In this document: positions 63,501 to 64,000 of the stretch, in pieces | How positions within the stretch are numbered: position 1 is the first letter of the stretch | Layout: every line of letters starts with the position of its first letter | NCBI GenBank assembly: GCA_019044685.2 | Contig: JAGTXX020000005.1 | Span: forward strand, 1 to 64,000 | Source of the DNA: Nannochloris sp. 'desiccata' | Taxonomy: Eukaryota; Chlorophyta; Trebouxiophyceae; Chlorellales; Chlorellaceae | Length of the DNA: 64,000 nucleotides | Reading direction: 5' to 3' | Made by a program: the position numbers and the translations under genes | The notes under the pieces: model-generated | Database searches by the model: none | Seen by the model: the letters and a program-made list of their open reading frames with translations, nothing else | What the model was told of the DNA's origin: nothing

Positions 63501-63717
63501 ACGACAGGAACGAACGTAGACATTTAGCGAGCTCGGACGCTCACAGCTTTTCTACCTATACGCCCACCACATTCTTTAATCCCTCTCGCCTATGACTGAA
63601 TATTAGGTTACCCTTAACTCAACAACCCCTCTGATACAATATATGTTATTGTTCTATCATGTCATACTCAGGTCGCGTGTAATCAACTAAACTTTACATC
63701 ATTACATCAGAAACTGG

Positions 63718-64000
63718 TTAAATTCCTCTCTTTCCGTCCAAAGCCTTTGCTTTCTTTCTCTCTTTATTCGCCTGCCCAGCACCACCAGATTTCTTTTCTT
63801 TCCCCTTCCCGCCAGCAGTAATCACAGCTCCAAATCCAGGTCTTTCTAAATCCTTTGCATAGTCAGGTATCATTGCCTCTCTTGTTGTAATCGCAACTCC
63901 AGGTGGCGCCCAGACATTCAGTGTAGCTTCCCCACTAACCCCCACAGCAACCCACCCTAGCCCCGCAATAGCCACATCCATACTACTTTCCCTCCAACTA
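63718..64000 (-). CDS. YqeH/NOA1-type circularly permuted GTPase, C-terminal part
   Basis: The frame is open from 63718 to the window edge, so the N-terminal part lies outside. The visible end has D-V-A-I-A-G-L-G-W-V-A-V, then V-W-A-P-P-G-V-A-I-T-T-R-E-A-M-I, the C-terminal block of YqeH-type GTPases. Plant relatives (RIF1/NOA1, BPG2) act in plastid or mitochondrial ribosome assembly. A Lys/Gly-rich tail follows. The apparent Met at 63981 is internal. The paralogue cannot be chosen from this fragment. Confidence 0.75.
   Translation of the reverse strand, partial: SWRESSMDVAIAGLGWVAVGVSGEATLNVWAPPGVAITTREAMIPDYAKDLERPGFGAVITAGGKGKEKKSGGAGQANKERKKAKALDGKRGI

Noticed and set aside
1..64000. tRNA, rRNA or CRISPR arrays
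   Set aside because: None recognised by eye. A covariance-model scan would be the decisive test.

Overview
The window is nuclear DNA of a compact green-algal (Chlorophyta-type) genome. Genes are short-spaced, on both strands, often in head-to-head pairs, and most carry one or two small GT-AG introns. Several products point to a photosynthetic eukaryote of the green lineage: the plastid DnaJ-finger protein ORANGE, an EDR1/CTR1-type Raf-like kinase, a hypersensitive-induced-reaction (HIR) band-7 protein, a plastid M50 protease, a BASS4-like carrier, adenosylhomocysteinase with the plant-type insertion, a thylakoid-lumen FKBP and a YqeH/NOA1-type GTPase. TGTAA, the chlorophyte poly(A) signal, follows several stop codons. 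The code is standard: adenosylhomocysteinase ends at its conserved Y-R-Y followed by TAA.

Bases 1-18754 form one almost perfect palindrome. Two arms of about 9.36 kb (1-9360 and 9390-18754) face each other across a 29-base spacer. Each arm holds the same five genes: HIR, a YkgJ-type zinc-chelating protein, mitochondrial ribosomal protein bL32m, complex I subunit NDUFB7, and an EDR1-Raf-like kinase. The differences I found are indels of one or two bases in homopolymers or short repeats, and in the kinase gene they break only the left copy. This looks like an unpolished fold-back read joined at a contig end, although a true inverted duplication cannot be excluded. The left arm runs to base 1, so its outer limit is not visible.

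From 18755 on the sequence is single-copy: ORANGE, DNA ligase I, M50 protease, adenosylhomocysteinase, a phosphopantetheinyl transferase and a BASS4-like carrier. Next comes a mobile-element patch at about 29.9-32.6 kb, with two LINE 3' ends on the + strand and an unrecognised 5'-truncated ORF on the - strand between them. After it lie a phytocyanin-like GPI protein, a very long neuropathy-target-esterase-like phospholipase, RecX, two small membrane proteins, the DEAD-box helicase Dbp4, a LARGE-like (GT49) glycosyltransferase, a GHMP kinase, a Spinster-like transporter, FKBP, mercaptopyruvate sulfurtransferase, a HugZ/DUF2470 protein, CCDC97, Rsm22/METTL17, Rce1 CAAX protease, MRE11, a Cys-rich secreted protein with a Lys-Pro-Thr tail, and a partial YqeH/NOA1 GTPase cut by the window edge.

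Most genes are housekeeping. They group loosely by compartment: mitochondrion (bL32m, NDUFB7, Rsm22, sulfurtransferase), plastid (ORANGE, M50 protease, FKBP, BASS4, RecX, NOA1-like) and nucleus (ligase I, MRE11, Dbp4, CCDC97). I saw no operon-like logic beyond shared divergent promoters. Exon junctions below were set by reading frame, splice consensus and family conservation; none has transcript support. No tRNA, rRNA or CRISPR array was recognised.
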